Below are positions 1-7,839 of a stretch of 64,000 nucleotides of DNA, piece after piece (positions within the stretch are counted from its first letter, which is position 1; every line of letters starts with the position of its first letter). Both the position numbers and the translations under genes were made by a program. The notes beneath the pieces were generated by a model, which saw only the letters and a list, made by a program, of their open reading frames with translations, was not told the DNA's origin and did no database searches. Where the stretch lies: positions 122,659 through 186,658 of the forward strand of contig WGNC01000005.1 in assembly GCA_016124745.1 (NCBI GenBank), in the 5' to 3' direction. This DNA is from Thiobacillus sp. Lineage in GTDB: Bacteria > Pseudomonadota > Gammaproteobacteria > Burkholderiales > Thiobacillaceae.

Positions 1-1
1 G

Positions 2-499
2 GAGATGGGCTTCACCAAGGACGAGGTCGCCACCGTGTCCAAAGTCTACGGAGTGATCATGACCATCTTGGGCGCGGGCCTGGGCGGCCTGCTGACCTTG
101 CGACTCGGCGTGATGCGCACCCTGTTTCTGGGCGCGGTGCTCTCCGCCGCGACCAATCTGCTGTTCGTGTGGCTGGCAGGGCGCGGACACGATGTCGGCG
201 CGCTGGTGTTTACGGTGTCGGCCGACAACCTGTCGGCAGGCATCGCATCAAGCGCTTTCGTCGCCTACCTCTCCAGCCTGGTGAACCAGGCCTATTCGGC
301 CACGCAATACGCGCTGTTCACCTCAGTGATGCTGCTCTTGCCCAAGTTCATCGCGGGATTTTCCGGCGAGTTCGTCGATGCCTACGGCTGGGCCAGCTTC
401 TTCACCGGCACGGCACTGATCGGGGTGCCGGTGCTGCTGCTGGTGTGGCTGGTTTCCAGGGGTCAGCGCTCAGGGGTCAGGGCTCAGGAAGAACGATGA
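2..499 (+). CDS. ampG: AmpG-type muropeptide MFS permease, C-terminal part (cut by window start)
   Basis: This is the C-terminal part of a major facilitator protein of the AmpG family, which imports anhydro-muropeptides across the inner membrane for peptidoglycan recycling. About 165 residues are visible, with several hydrophobic helices separated by short loops. The reading frame is open from the first full codon of the window, so the true start lies upstream. AmpG-like features include the F-T-K-D-E-V loop and the helix pair around the segment NLSAGIASSAFVAYLSSL. The stop codon overlaps the start of the next gene in an ATGA, so the two are probably co-transcribed. AmpG rather than another MFS family is judged by sequence resemblance only. 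Confidence 0.8.
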   Translation, partial: EMGFTKDEVATVSKVYGVIMTILGAGLGGLLTLRLGVMRTLFLGAVLSAATNLLFVWLAGRGHDVGALVFTVSADNLSAGIASSAFVAYLSSLVNQAYSATQYALFTSVMLLLPKFIAGFSGEFVDAYGWASFFTGTALIGVPVLLLVWLVSRGQRSGVRAQEER

Positions 500-1173
500 T
501 CGAGTTTTCACTATTGACTGCGCTGCTTGCCGGCCTGCTGGGCGGGGTGCACTGCGTCGGCATGTGTGGCGGCATCGTCGCGGCTTTCTCGTTTCGCGCC
601 GACGGCAGCCACCCGCCGTTTCGCCTGCATCTGGCCTACAACCTGGGGCGGGTGATGTCGTACGTGATGTTCGGTACCCTGGCAGGCACGCTCGGCGCCT
701 CGCTCAAGCTGGCCGCGTTCCTGCCGGTGCAAACTCTGCTTTACGTGCTGGCGCAGGGGGTGATGATCCTGCTCGGCCTGTATCTGGCCGGGTTCAATCG
801 CTGGGTGCTCGTGTTCGAGCGCGCCGGCGGTGCGCTCTGGCGCCATCTCAAGCCGCTGTTCCAGAAACTGCTGCCGGTGCAATCGGTGCCGGGGGCGCTG
901 CTGGCGGGCATGGCCTGGGGCTGGCTGCCGTGCGGCCTCGTGTATTCGGTTCTGGTCTCCGCGCTGGCGGCCGGCAGCGCCACCTCGGGCGCGGCGCTGA
1001 TGCTGGCGTTCGGCATCGGCACGCTGCCGAATCTGTTGGGAATGGGCCTGTTCGCCCGCCAGATCCAGCCCTTCATGCAGCAGGTGTGGGTGCGTCGTGC
1101 GGCCGGTCTGACGGTGGCAGGGTTCGGCGTGTGGGGGCTGGCGGCGCTGGTCTGGACGACCTTCGCCGCCTGA
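496..1173 (+). CDS. Sulfite exporter TauE/SafE family (UreH-like) membrane protein
   Basis: A 225-residue polytopic inner-membrane protein with about six hydrophobic helices. The start is the ATG at 496, which overlaps the ampG stop (ATGA); a longer in-frame ORF reaches further upstream but would overlap ampG. The N-terminal motif GGVHCVGMCGG and the mid-protein motif WGWLPCGLVYS are typical of the UreH/COG2836 branch of the TauE/SafE family, whose members often sit near cytochrome oxidase assembly or metal-handling genes. The paired cysteine motifs suggest a metal or thiol role. The substrate cannot be told from sequence. Confidence 0.8.
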   Translation: MIEFSLLTALLAGLLGGVHCVGMCGGIVAAFSFRADGSHPPFRLHLAYNLGRVMSYVMFGTLAGTLGASLKLAAFLPVQTLLYVLAQGVMILLGLYLAGFNRWVLVFERAGGALWRHLKPLFQKLLPVQSVPGALLAGMAWGWLPCGLVYSVLVSALAAGSATSGAALMLAFGIGTLPNLLGMGLFARQIQPFMQQVWVRRAAGLTVAGFGVWGLAALVWTTFAA

Positions 1174-1176
1174 GCC

Positions 1177-1605
1177 TTACTTGTAGAACTTCTGGTTGAA
1201 GACCATTTCACGCTTGGGCTCGCCGGCCACTTCGATGGTGGCGGTGAACTTTAGCGTATCGGGCGGGGTGACACGGAATTCGCCCAGGTAGTAGATGGCG
1301 GTGCCCTCCTTGATCTCGCGCATTTCAATATTGGCCAGCTGCTGGTTGAGGTTGGTGACATAGACACTGAGCTTGGCCGGCACCGGCGTCGGTACGCCGA
1401 CATTGTTCTGCTTCAGCACCGACATCGTGACCAGGCCGCGTGTCTTGCTGCGCTCGATTTTGTAGGCGCGCGCGACTTCCGGCTGCAATTCGTCGGTGGT
1501 GAGCGCGTTGTAATGGATTTCGAGCGGGCCGAATTTCTGCGAAATCTCGGCGTGGGCACCCGCAGCGACGGTACACAGGCACAGGGCGGCAAGCAGTCGT
1601 TTCAT
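1177..1605 (-). CDS. Periplasmic DUF4426-type protein
   Basis: A 142-residue secreted protein with an obvious signal peptide (MKRLLAALCLCTVAAGAHA, cleavage after about residue 19) and a beta-rich mature domain. It resembles the DUF4426 family of small periplasmic proteins of unknown function. A good ribosome binding site (GAGAG) precedes the ATG at 1605. It converges on the TauE-like gene, with three nucleotides between the two stop codons. No catalytic motif is visible, and the family name rests on recognition of the overall pattern rather than a search. Confidence 0.65.
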   Translation of the reverse strand: MKRLLAALCLCTVAAGAHAEISQKFGPLEIHYNALTTDELQPEVARAYKIERSKTRGLVTMSVLKQNNVGVPTPVPAKLSVYVTNLNQQLANIEMREIKEGTAIYYLGEFRVTPPDTLKFTATIEVAGEPKREMVFNQKFYK

Positions 1606-1650
1606 GATCTCTCCTCTTGTTGTGGGGTCAGCCGTCTGAATTGTAGGCGC

Positions 1651-2253
1651 TTATTGAAGCGTGGCGAGCCAGGCGGCCAGTTCATCGAGCACCTGGCCGA
1701 CGGCCAGGTTCGATGCCTGCGCGGCACCCGCCGCATCGAACGTCTTTAGCGGCACCCGTTGCCTGAATGTCTTGCGTCCCAGCAGCGTGTGTCTTTTCAG
1801 GTCGACGACTTCGGCGTTCAGTTCAAGCTCGATTGCGCCCGGGGTGCTGGCAGCATCGTGGTAGAACTCGACCAGCTTGGTATCCAGCAGCATGTCGCCC
1901 CGCACCTGGCCGCCGGCGGAACTGACATGCCAGAGGCCCTGGCGGTCGAGACGGGCACGCATCAGGTCGGCAAAGCGCTTGCCGGGACGTTCGGTCCAGC
2001 GGGCAAACTGATACTGGCCACGGGTGCCCGGGCTGCGGCTGAATATGATCTGGTCGGTTGCGTAAAACCCGCCCGTCGTGGTGTCCAGCACAAGCAGCGT
2101 GGGCGCCTCTGCAGCAACCTGCGTTTCGGCTGTGGCCGGGGAGGGATCCTCCAGCACGTAGTACACCACGGCAGGCAAATCGGGCTGTTCGGCAAAATTG
2201 ACGCATCCCGCGAGCGTCAGCACGAACGTCGTCAGCAAGTAAGCCTTCTTCAT
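1651..2253 (-). CDS. ABC-transport auxiliary lipoprotein (PqiC/YmbA-like)
   Basis: A 200-residue outer-membrane-type lipoprotein. The signal sequence ends in the lipobox LAGC, giving an acylated cysteine near residue 16. The mature part resembles the ABC-type transport auxiliary lipoprotein family (PqiC/YmbA), which works with MCE proteins to move lipids between membranes. It is the last gene of the metA-mla operon, and its ATG overlaps the stop of mlaD by four nucleotides (ATGA), indicating translational coupling and a role with the Mla transporter. The partner assignment is inferred from context. Confidence 0.75.
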   Translation of the reverse strand: MKKAYLLTTFVLTLAGCVNFAEQPDLPAVVYYVLEDPSPATAETQVAAEAPTLLVLDTTTGGFYATDQIIFSRSPGTRGQYQFARWTERPGKRFADLMRARLDRQGLWHVSSAGGQVRGDMLLDTKLVEFYHDAASTPGAIELELNAEVVDLKRHTLLGRKTFRQRVPLKTFDAAGAAQASNLAVGQVLDELAAWLATLQ

Positions 2254-3197
2254 GGCAATGCTTCTCCGGGACCGAGCTGCTGTTCTCCCGGCCCGAACAG
2301 AATGGCGCGCGGATCGGACAGACGCTTACCAGCGGTCGTCAGCGAATCCGCGCCGGTGCGCACATCGCGGCTCACATTGGTCAACTCCAGCGTGCTCGTT
2401 TCGGCGAGTTGCTGGACCCGGTCGGTCATCAGGTTGGCATCGAGTTGCAGCCTGTTCATCGCGACGACGGCCTCCTTCAACGCCGCATCGGTGTTCTTGC
2501 CGATATCGACGACCGTGCCTTCGGCACGCGTGGCCGCCTGGCTGATGCTGGCGCTGGCATTGCGGAATTCGTCCGAAGCATCGCGTATGCCCTGCACCAC
2601 TGTTTCCAGGCTGTGCTTGTTGGCGGCCAGGTGGCCGGACAGTTCGTCGAGGTTTGCGAGCGTATTGCTGAAGGCGTGCTGGTTCTCGTCCGACAACAGC
2701 GTGTTCATCTTTTCCAGCACCTGCGCCCCGTTGACCGCAAGACGCGAGACTGCGGTCGCCACTTTGTCGATGTCGGATCGTCCCTCGGCGATGACCGGAT
2801 AACGCTCACCCGGCGGAGGCTCGGTCAGCAGGGCCGCCTCGCTCGGGCCGTTGTTGATTTCGATGGTTGCGATGCCGGTGACCAGATTGCGCTTGATGTA
2901 AGCCTCGGCGCCGGCATGCACCGGCACGCCCTCGCTGATGCGGGCGGTCACGCTGACCGCCTCGTCGCCGCCTTTCGCGAACCGATAGCTGTCGACTACG
3001 CCGACCTTGATGCCGCGCATCTTGACCGGGCTGCCCACCGCCAGGCCGTCGAGCGACTGCTGCTTGAAATAGATGCTGTAGGTCTGGTAGGCGAACCGGT
3101 CCGCAGCCCCCGCCAGCCATACGATCGCCAGCGTCATCAATGCGACCACCGCCACCACCAGGGTGCCCACCAGGGTATAGCGGCCTTCAGTTTCCAT
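2250..3197 (-). CDS. mlaD: MlaD-family (MCE domain) phospholipid-binding protein
   Basis: A 315-residue protein with a single N-terminal membrane anchor (about residues 9-30) followed by an MCE domain with the characteristic D-G-L-A-V-G-S-P-V-K-M-R-G-I-K-V-G core (about residues 45-62), then a long helical region of roughly 150 residues. MCE proteins bind phospholipid in the periplasm as the substrate-carrying part of Mla-type ABC transporters. The start METEGRYT at 3197 was chosen over an upstream ATG at 3230 because it matches the usual family N-terminus. It overlaps the mlaF stop by 11 nt. Confidence 0.85.
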   Translation of the reverse strand: METEGRYTLVGTLVVAVVALMTLAIVWLAGAADRFAYQTYSIYFKQQSLDGLAVGSPVKMRGIKVGVVDSYRFAKGGDEAVSVTARISEGVPVHAGAEAYIKRNLVTGIATIEINNGPSEAALLTEPPPGERYPVIAEGRSDIDKVATAVSRLAVNGAQVLEKMNTLLSDENQHAFSNTLANLDELSGHLAANKHSLETVVQGIRDASDEFRNASASISQAATRAEGTVVDIGKNTDAALKEAVVAMNRLQLDANLMTDRVQQLAETSTLELTNVSRDVRTGADSLTTAGKRLSDPRAILFGPGEQQLGPGEALP

Positions 3198-3954
3198 GTA
3201 CGGTCTCTCCCTCAGTCGGCCGCGCGGCAAAGTATTCGCGCAGCCACGGGTCGTCGATGTGTTTCAGTTCGGCCACGGTGCCGCTGCCAAGAACCCGGCC
3301 GTCCGACAGCACGATGACACGGTCGATAATCGAAAACAGTGTATCCAAGTCGTGGGTAACGAGGAATACGGTCAGCCCCAGACTGTCGGCAAGCAGCCGG
3401 ATCAGTGCGTCGAATGCGCGCCCTGAAATCGGGTCGAGTCCCGACGTCGGCTCGTCGAGAAACAGCAATTCGGGATCGAGCGCCAGCGCGCGCGCCAGCG
3501 CGACACGCTTCCGCATGCCGCCGGAGAGTTCGCTCGGGCGCTTCCTCGCGGCATCGGGCGGCAAACCGACCATGGCCAGCTTCAGCCTGGCCAGCTGACG
3601 GCAGGTCACCCGCGGCAGTTCGGTGTGCTCGAACAGCGGGGTGGCGACATTGTCCTCGACCGAAAGCGAAGAAAACAGCGCGCCATCCTGGAACAGCACG
3701 CCGAAGCGCCGGCGCAACAGGCTCATCTGTTCGGCCGAACTGTCCCACACCGACTGCCCGAACAGCTTGATGCCACCGCTCTGGGGCTTCACGAGCCCGA
3801 TGATCTCGCGCAACAGCACCGACTTGCCACTGCCGCTGCCGCCGATCAGCGCGATGACTTCGCCGCGCGCAACCGACAGGCTCAAGCCCCGATGAACGGG
3901 TCGACCGCCCAGCGAGATGGACACGTCACTGACGTCGATCACGGCTTCGCTCAT
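3187..3954 (-). CDS. mlaF: MlaF-like ABC transporter ATP-binding protein
   Basis: A 255-residue ABC ATPase that powers the Mla phospholipid transporter on the cytoplasmic face. Visible motifs are Walker A GGSGSGKS, the signature LSGGMRKRVALARAL, Walker B LLFLDEPTSGLDP and the switch histidine in LVTHDL. The start ATG at 3954 overlaps the mlaE stop (ATGA), and an ORF reaching to 4134 is an artefact reading into mlaE. The order permease, ATPase, MCE protein, lipoprotein is that of a complete Mla/Ttg2-type system, apart from a separate MlaC and MlaB, which are not seen here. Confidence 0.9.
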   Translation of the reverse strand: MSEAVIDVSDVSISLGGRPVHRGLSLSVARGEVIALIGGSGSGKSVLLREIIGLVKPQSGGIKLFGQSVWDSSAEQMSLLRRRFGVLFQDGALFSSLSVEDNVATPLFEHTELPRVTCRQLARLKLAMVGLPPDAARKRPSELSGGMRKRVALARALALDPELLFLDEPTSGLDPISGRAFDALIRLLADSLGLTVFLVTHDLDTLFSIIDRVIVLSDGRVLGSGTVAELKHIDDPWLREYFAARPTEGETVHGN

Positions 3955-5048
3955 CAGATCCCCAGCCGCACGAACATCACGGCGAAAATCGCGTTGAGAA
4001 TGATGATGGCGACCAGACTCTGCACCACGGTGGAGGTCGTGTTCGCGCCCACGCTGCGCGAGTCGCGGGTAACGGACAGCCCCATGCGGCAGGCGATGAG
4101 CGCGATGAAAATGGCAAACACCGGCGCCTTGCACACGCCCACCAGCAGGGTCTTCAGGTCCAACACGTCAACCATCCGATCCGTGAACATGTGGAATGAA
4201 ATGTCCAGCTGTTCCTTCGTCACCGCCATGCCGCCCAGAACCCCGGCGATGTCGCCGATGAATACCAGCAGAGGCATCGCAAGCAGCAGCGCGATCACGC
4301 GCGGGATCACCAGTACCGCCAGCGGAGACAGACCCAGCGTGGTGATGGCATCGATCTCCTCGGTGACCTTCATGGTGCCGATCTGCGCGGTGATGGCGGC
4401 GCCGGTGCGTCCAGCCACCAGAACGGCGACGATGACCGGCGAAACCTCGCGCAGGATCGCCAGCAGCAGGCCATCGACCACGAAGATGCTGGCCCCGTAT
4501 TGCTGCGCCTGCGAACCCAGCAGATAGGCAAATACCACGCCGAGAAGGAACAGCATGCCCGCCACGATGGGGATCGCCCCGACGAACACGGCGCTGATCT
4601 GGGCACCCAGCTCGCGCCAGCGCCAGCGCCCCGGATACGCCATCAGCACCACCAGCTCGAGAAACAGGTGGCCGATGAAATTGACGAGGCCGAAAAAATG
4701 CCCCCAGACCACCAGCGTGCCGCGTCCGGCGAGTTCCAGCATGCCTTCGCGAGGCGGCTTGGGCTTGTCGGCAGTCACCGCGCAGTGCGGCGCCACCAGT
4801 TGCAGCATCGCCAGGTGGCGCGGCTGGAACGACCGCAACTCGGGCATCGGGTCGCTGGCCCGCGGGCGGGCCGCGGCGAGCAGCAGCCACGCGCCGTTGG
4901 TATCGAGTTCGGTGACACCGGCGCCGTCGATGACATGCACCGCTTTGCCGGCGAGATCCGGCAACGCGCCGATGGAGTCGGCCCGCCAGACGCCGCTGGC
5001 AACCAGGGCGCCCTGGGTGTCGTCGTATTGCGCGCGTGCTGCGGTCAC
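3954..5048 (-). CDS. mlaE: MlaE-type ABC permease with N-terminal STAS domain
   Basis: A 364-residue permease. Residues 1 to about 95 look like a STAS (MlaB-like) domain containing the helix-start motif IDGAGVTELDTNG; the remainder is the MlaE/YrbE permease domain with about five helices and the conserved segment GRTGAAITAQIGTMKVTEEIDA. Fusion of MlaB and MlaE functions in one chain is a known family variant. I chose the GTG at 5048, which overlaps the metA stop as GTGA; a longer ORF to 5669 is only the other frame of metA. The coupling to a methionine-biosynthesis gene is unusual. Confidence 0.85.
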   Translation of the reverse strand: MTAARAQYDDTQGALVASGVWRADSIGALPDLAGKAVHVIDGAGVTELDTNGAWLLLAAARPRASDPMPELRSFQPRHLAMLQLVAPHCAVTADKPKPPREGMLELAGRGTLVVWGHFFGLVNFIGHLFLELVVLMAYPGRWRWRELGAQISAVFVGAIPIVAGMLFLLGVVFAYLLGSQAQQYGASIFVVDGLLLAILREVSPVIVAVLVAGRTGAAITAQIGTMKVTEEIDAITTLGLSPLAVLVIPRVIALLLAMPLLVFIGDIAGVLGGMAVTKEQLDISFHMFTDRMVDVLDLKTLLVGVCKAPVFAIFIALIACRMGLSVTRDSRSVGANTTSTVVQSLVAIIILNAIFAVMFVRLGI

Positions 5049-6097
5049 GCCAGGCCCAGCGGGTTGTCGGGGTCGATGCCCGGCATGAAGGGGAGGCCGC
5101 GCTCGCGGTGGGTGACCTGGTAGACGCAGCCGATCCAGTTGCCGACCACGGCTTCGGCAGTGTCGTGCCAGGTGTTGTCGAGCAGCGGCAGCAGATGTGC
5201 CTCGGGGAAGACCAGCGACTCGCCCGCCTGGGTGCGGCTGCCAAATTCGGCCAGCAGGGCCTGCGCCTGACGGTTGAAGTAACGCTGCGGGAACGGCGGC
5301 CAGGCCGCCAGCTTGCCGGAGGCGGCCATGAGCAGGTCGCGCTTGTATTCCTTCAGCAGCGAAACCGTATCGTATTCGGGGTGGCCCTGGAAGAACACGG
5401 TGCGCAGGCCGTCTCGGCTGACCGCAAGATGCACGCCCGCTTCCGCGCTCGCGACCAGCACCTTGACCCCGGCGGCCTCGAACTGTGCGGGCGAAACGTC
5501 GTTCCAGCGCGAATGCGGCACATCGAAGCGGGTATTGACGTCGGCCACCAGCGGATGGCGGCCGTCGGTGACGCGATGCTCGAACACGCCCCAGATCTTG
5601 TGCGGCTGCCTGACCCGCGTCTGCCCGTGGCGGAACTGCATCACCGCATGGGTGGCGAGGCACGAGCACAGGGTCGAGGTGACATTGCCCCAGGCCCAGT
5701 CGATCACCTCGATCAGCGGTTGCCAGAATGGCTCGTCGGCCAGATTGGGATGACTGACGTTGGCGCCGGTGATGATGAGCGCGTCCAGCCCCTTCTCGCG
5801 GATGGCGTCGAAGCCTTCATAAAACTGCGCGATGTGCGCCTGCGCCACCGCGCCACGCGCCAGCGTCGGCAGGGTGAAGGGGTGCATGTAGAACTGTGCG
5901 ATCGGGTTGGATTCACCGACCAGCCGGTAGAACTGCCGCTCGGTCGCCTCAAGCGCCGCGTCCGGCATCATGTTCAGCAGGCCGACATGCAGCTCGCGGA
6001 TCTCCTGCCTGGCGGCGCGCTCGGTCGACAGCACCGTGATGCCGTCGCGGCGCAGGCGTTCGAAGGTGGGCAGGGCGTTATGCGCGACCAGCGGCAT
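5045..6097 (-). CDS. metA: Homoserine O-acyltransferase, MetA family
   Basis: A 350-residue enzyme that acylates homoserine (succinyl or acetyl transfer) as the first committed step of methionine synthesis. It has the glutamine-amidotransferase-like fold of MetA: the nucleophile cysteine lies in the TSTLCSCLATHA segment and the catalytic histidine in FQGHPEYD. The start ATG at 6097 gives the family N-terminus MPLVAHN and has GGAGG six bases upstream; an ATG at 6121 would add eight atypical residues. Acetyl versus succinyl preference cannot be settled here. It leads an operon with mlaE, and metH lies elsewhere in the window. Confidence 0.88.
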   Translation of the reverse strand: MPLVAHNALPTFERLRRDGITVLSTERAARQEIRELHVGLLNMMPDAALEATERQFYRLVGESNPIAQFYMHPFTLPTLARGAVAQAHIAQFYEGFDAIREKGLDALIITGANVSHPNLADEPFWQPLIEVIDWAWGNVTSTLCSCLATHAVMQFRHGQTRVRQPHKIWGVFEHRVTDGRHPLVADVNTRFDVPHSRWNDVSPAQFEAAGVKVLVASAEAGVHLAVSRDGLRTVFFQGHPEYDTVSLLKEYKRDLLMAASGKLAAWPPFPQRYFNRQAQALLAEFGSRTQAGESLVFPEAHLLPLLDNTWHDTAEAVVGNWIGCVYQVTHRERGLPFMPGIDPDNPLGLA

Positions 6098-6123
6098 GGC
6101 AGCCTCCGGACAGTGCTTCATTC

Positions 6124-6194
6124 ACAAGGAGGACACGGAGACCGCAGAGGAACTCCCACTCGCTCTTCCCGCGCGTCCTCCGCGTCCTCCTTGT
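6124..6194. repeat. Intergenic inverted repeat with 17-nt arms
   Basis: The arm at 6124-6140 and the arm at 6178-6194 are inverted copies matching at 16 of 17 positions, around a 37-nt spacer. It fills the gap between the ATPase gene and metA. It looks like a dispersed palindromic repeat or a transcription stop region, without a clear T-run. The arms repeat an AGGACRCGG-type word, which is seen in intergenic repeats of other proteobacteria. Confidence 0.55.
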
Positions 6195-6202
6195 AAACAT
6201 CT

Positions 6203-7051
6203 TCACCCCTTCCGCGCGATGGCTGTTTCGATCAGCGCGACGAAATCGCGCTCGTCGCGCACCTGCGCCACTTCCTGCGAGGTCACCGTGTAGCCGTGCG
6301 GCCCGGCGATCGCCTCGTAGCGCGGGATGCGCGAATGGAACAGGCGCGGGAACACCCAGCGCGCGAAATCATCGGGCTCGATCTGCGCCACGTATTCGAT
6401 GCCCCTTTCCGTGAGATAGACCGGCAGGTTCTCGGCGAGGAAGGCCGGTCGAAAATACAGCGGCTTGGGGTCGGATTGCGCGCGCCTGATCAGCGTGTCC
6501 TCTTCCTCGCGCGTGGTGGTCTGGATATAGAGGATCAGCGTGTGTTCGGCCAGCAGCTCGACCACGCCGGGCTCGTCCAGCTCGCACAGGCTGCCGCCGA
6601 CGTCGTTGACGAAGTGCGGATAGCCGTAGATTTCCTGGCCCTTGCGGATGAAACTCGGCACATCGCGCATGGCCGCGATTTCGCCGTCGCGGTATGCAGC
6701 CTGCCGGTGCGAAAATTCATCCAGCGACAGCCCACCCCACTCCGGGCCGCCGAGCTTGCCGACGAAGGTGAGCACCGGGCCGAGGTCGTGGATCTTGATG
6801 TTGTTCTTGATGTCGATCCAATCGTTGCGCAGCAGTTCGCGCAGGAACGGCACGCGCATCGCCTGCTGCTTGATCAGGTCGAGGATCGGCTCGTCGAGGT
6901 AGCGCGTGCCGATGCGGTAGTCGCCGGAAAAGTGAAACCACTCGTGGCCGCGCAACATGGTCGAGATGTGCGTCTTGCCGACGCCGGACATGCCGAGCAG
7001 GGTGATGCGCTTGGTCGGCCAGGCGCGGAAGGAGTCGGGGGTGAAGTGCAT
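6203..7051 (-). CDS. P-loop ATPase of unknown function
   Basis: A 282-residue soluble protein with a clean Walker A motif GMSGVGKT at about residues 20-27. No membrane segments or signal peptide are visible. The rest is rich in charged residues and includes a long segment about residues 60-200 with conserved-looking aromatic positions. I do not recognise a specific family beyond a lone P-loop nucleotide-binding protein; a kinase-like fold is possible. It stands between metA and an RCK-domain gene on the same strand, separated from each by a short gap, so co-transcription with either is uncertain. Confidence 0.6.
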   Translation of the reverse strand: MHFTPDSFRAWPTKRITLLGMSGVGKTHISTMLRGHEWFHFSGDYRIGTRYLDEPILDLIKQQAMRVPFLRELLRNDWIDIKNNIKIHDLGPVLTFVGKLGGPEWGGLSLDEFSHRQAAYRDGEIAAMRDVPSFIRKGQEIYGYPHFVNDVGGSLCELDEPGVVELLAEHTLILYIQTTTREEEDTLIRRAQSDPKPLYFRPAFLAENLPVYLTERGIEYVAQIEPDDFARWVFPRLFHSRIPRYEAIAGPHGYTVTSQEVAQVRDERDFVALIETAIARKG

Positions 7052-7101
7052 GGGATCGATTGTCTCAGGGTTAGCGCGAAGCCTACCGAAAAGCCATTCA
7101 A

Positions 7102-7839
7102 TTAAAAAGGGCGCCTAGTTCCTTCACGCGCCCGGCGGGGGGGGGATGCCCGCTCGACCAATGCTCGGAAGGCGTCGATCTCGCTGCGCGCGCCGATGAC
7201 CACCAGCACGTCACCGTAATCGAGCTTGTGATCGATGCCGCGGGTGCTGAGGATGAGCTCGTTGCCGCGCTCCAGGTCCACCATGCCGAGCAGCAGAAGG
7301 TTCTGCGTCATGACCTTCCTAAGTATCGAGAGATGTATGCCGTGCAGCCACGTACCCTGCGGGATGGTGATCTCGGCGACGTTGAGATCCTGCCGCCCGA
7401 ACAGGGTCTGCTCCAGCAGCTCCACCACTTCCGGCCGCTGGATCAGGTCGTGCACCCGGGCACCACTGATTTCGTAGGGGTCCACCACCTTGTCGGCGCC
7501 GGCAGCCAGCAGCTTGGGGGCTGCATCGGGTGCCTGGCACACGGCGACGATGCGCAGCTTCGGGTCGAGCGCCCGTGCCGAAATGGCAAGAAAAACGTTT
7601 TCCGAGTCCTCGGTAAACAGGCAGAACACGCCCTCGATATGGCTGCCGATCCCGACGCTGCGCAGCGCGTCGTCATCCGTGTAGTCCAGCTGCAGGGCAT
7701 CCAGGCCTTCCTTGTTTGCCGTGTCCACCAGGGCCGTCTCATTGTCCACCATGATGAAGCGCGTGTGCCCCATGGACAGACGGCGCGCCACCTCCATGGC
7801 CAGCGGGTTGCAACCGAACAGGGCGATGGTTGGATTCAT
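7102..7839 (-). CDS. RCK/TrkA-N domain potassium channel regulatory protein
   Basis: A 245-residue cytosolic protein with an N-terminal Rossmann RCK domain (glycine motif IALFGCNPLAMEVARRL near residue 5, acidic MVDNE at the end of strand 2) and a C-terminal RCK-C/TrkA-C domain from about residue 150. Such domains bind nucleotides or ions and gate potassium channels. It overlaps the stop of the neighbouring channel gene by four bases (ATGA), so the two are translated together. The first glycine motif is non-canonical (G-C-N-P instead of GxGxxG), so nucleotide binding may differ. The C-terminus ends in a basic tail. Confidence 0.8.
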   Translation of the reverse strand: MNPTIALFGCNPLAMEVARRLSMGHTRFIMVDNETALVDTANKEGLDALQLDYTDDDALRSVGIGSHIEGVFCLFTEDSENVFLAISARALDPKLRIVAVCQAPDAAPKLLAAGADKVVDPYEISGARVHDLIQRPEVVELLEQTLFGRQDLNVAEITIPQGTWLHGIHLSILRKVMTQNLLLLGMVDLERGNELILSTRGIDHKLDYGDVLVVIGARSEIDAFRALVERASPPRRAREGTRRPF

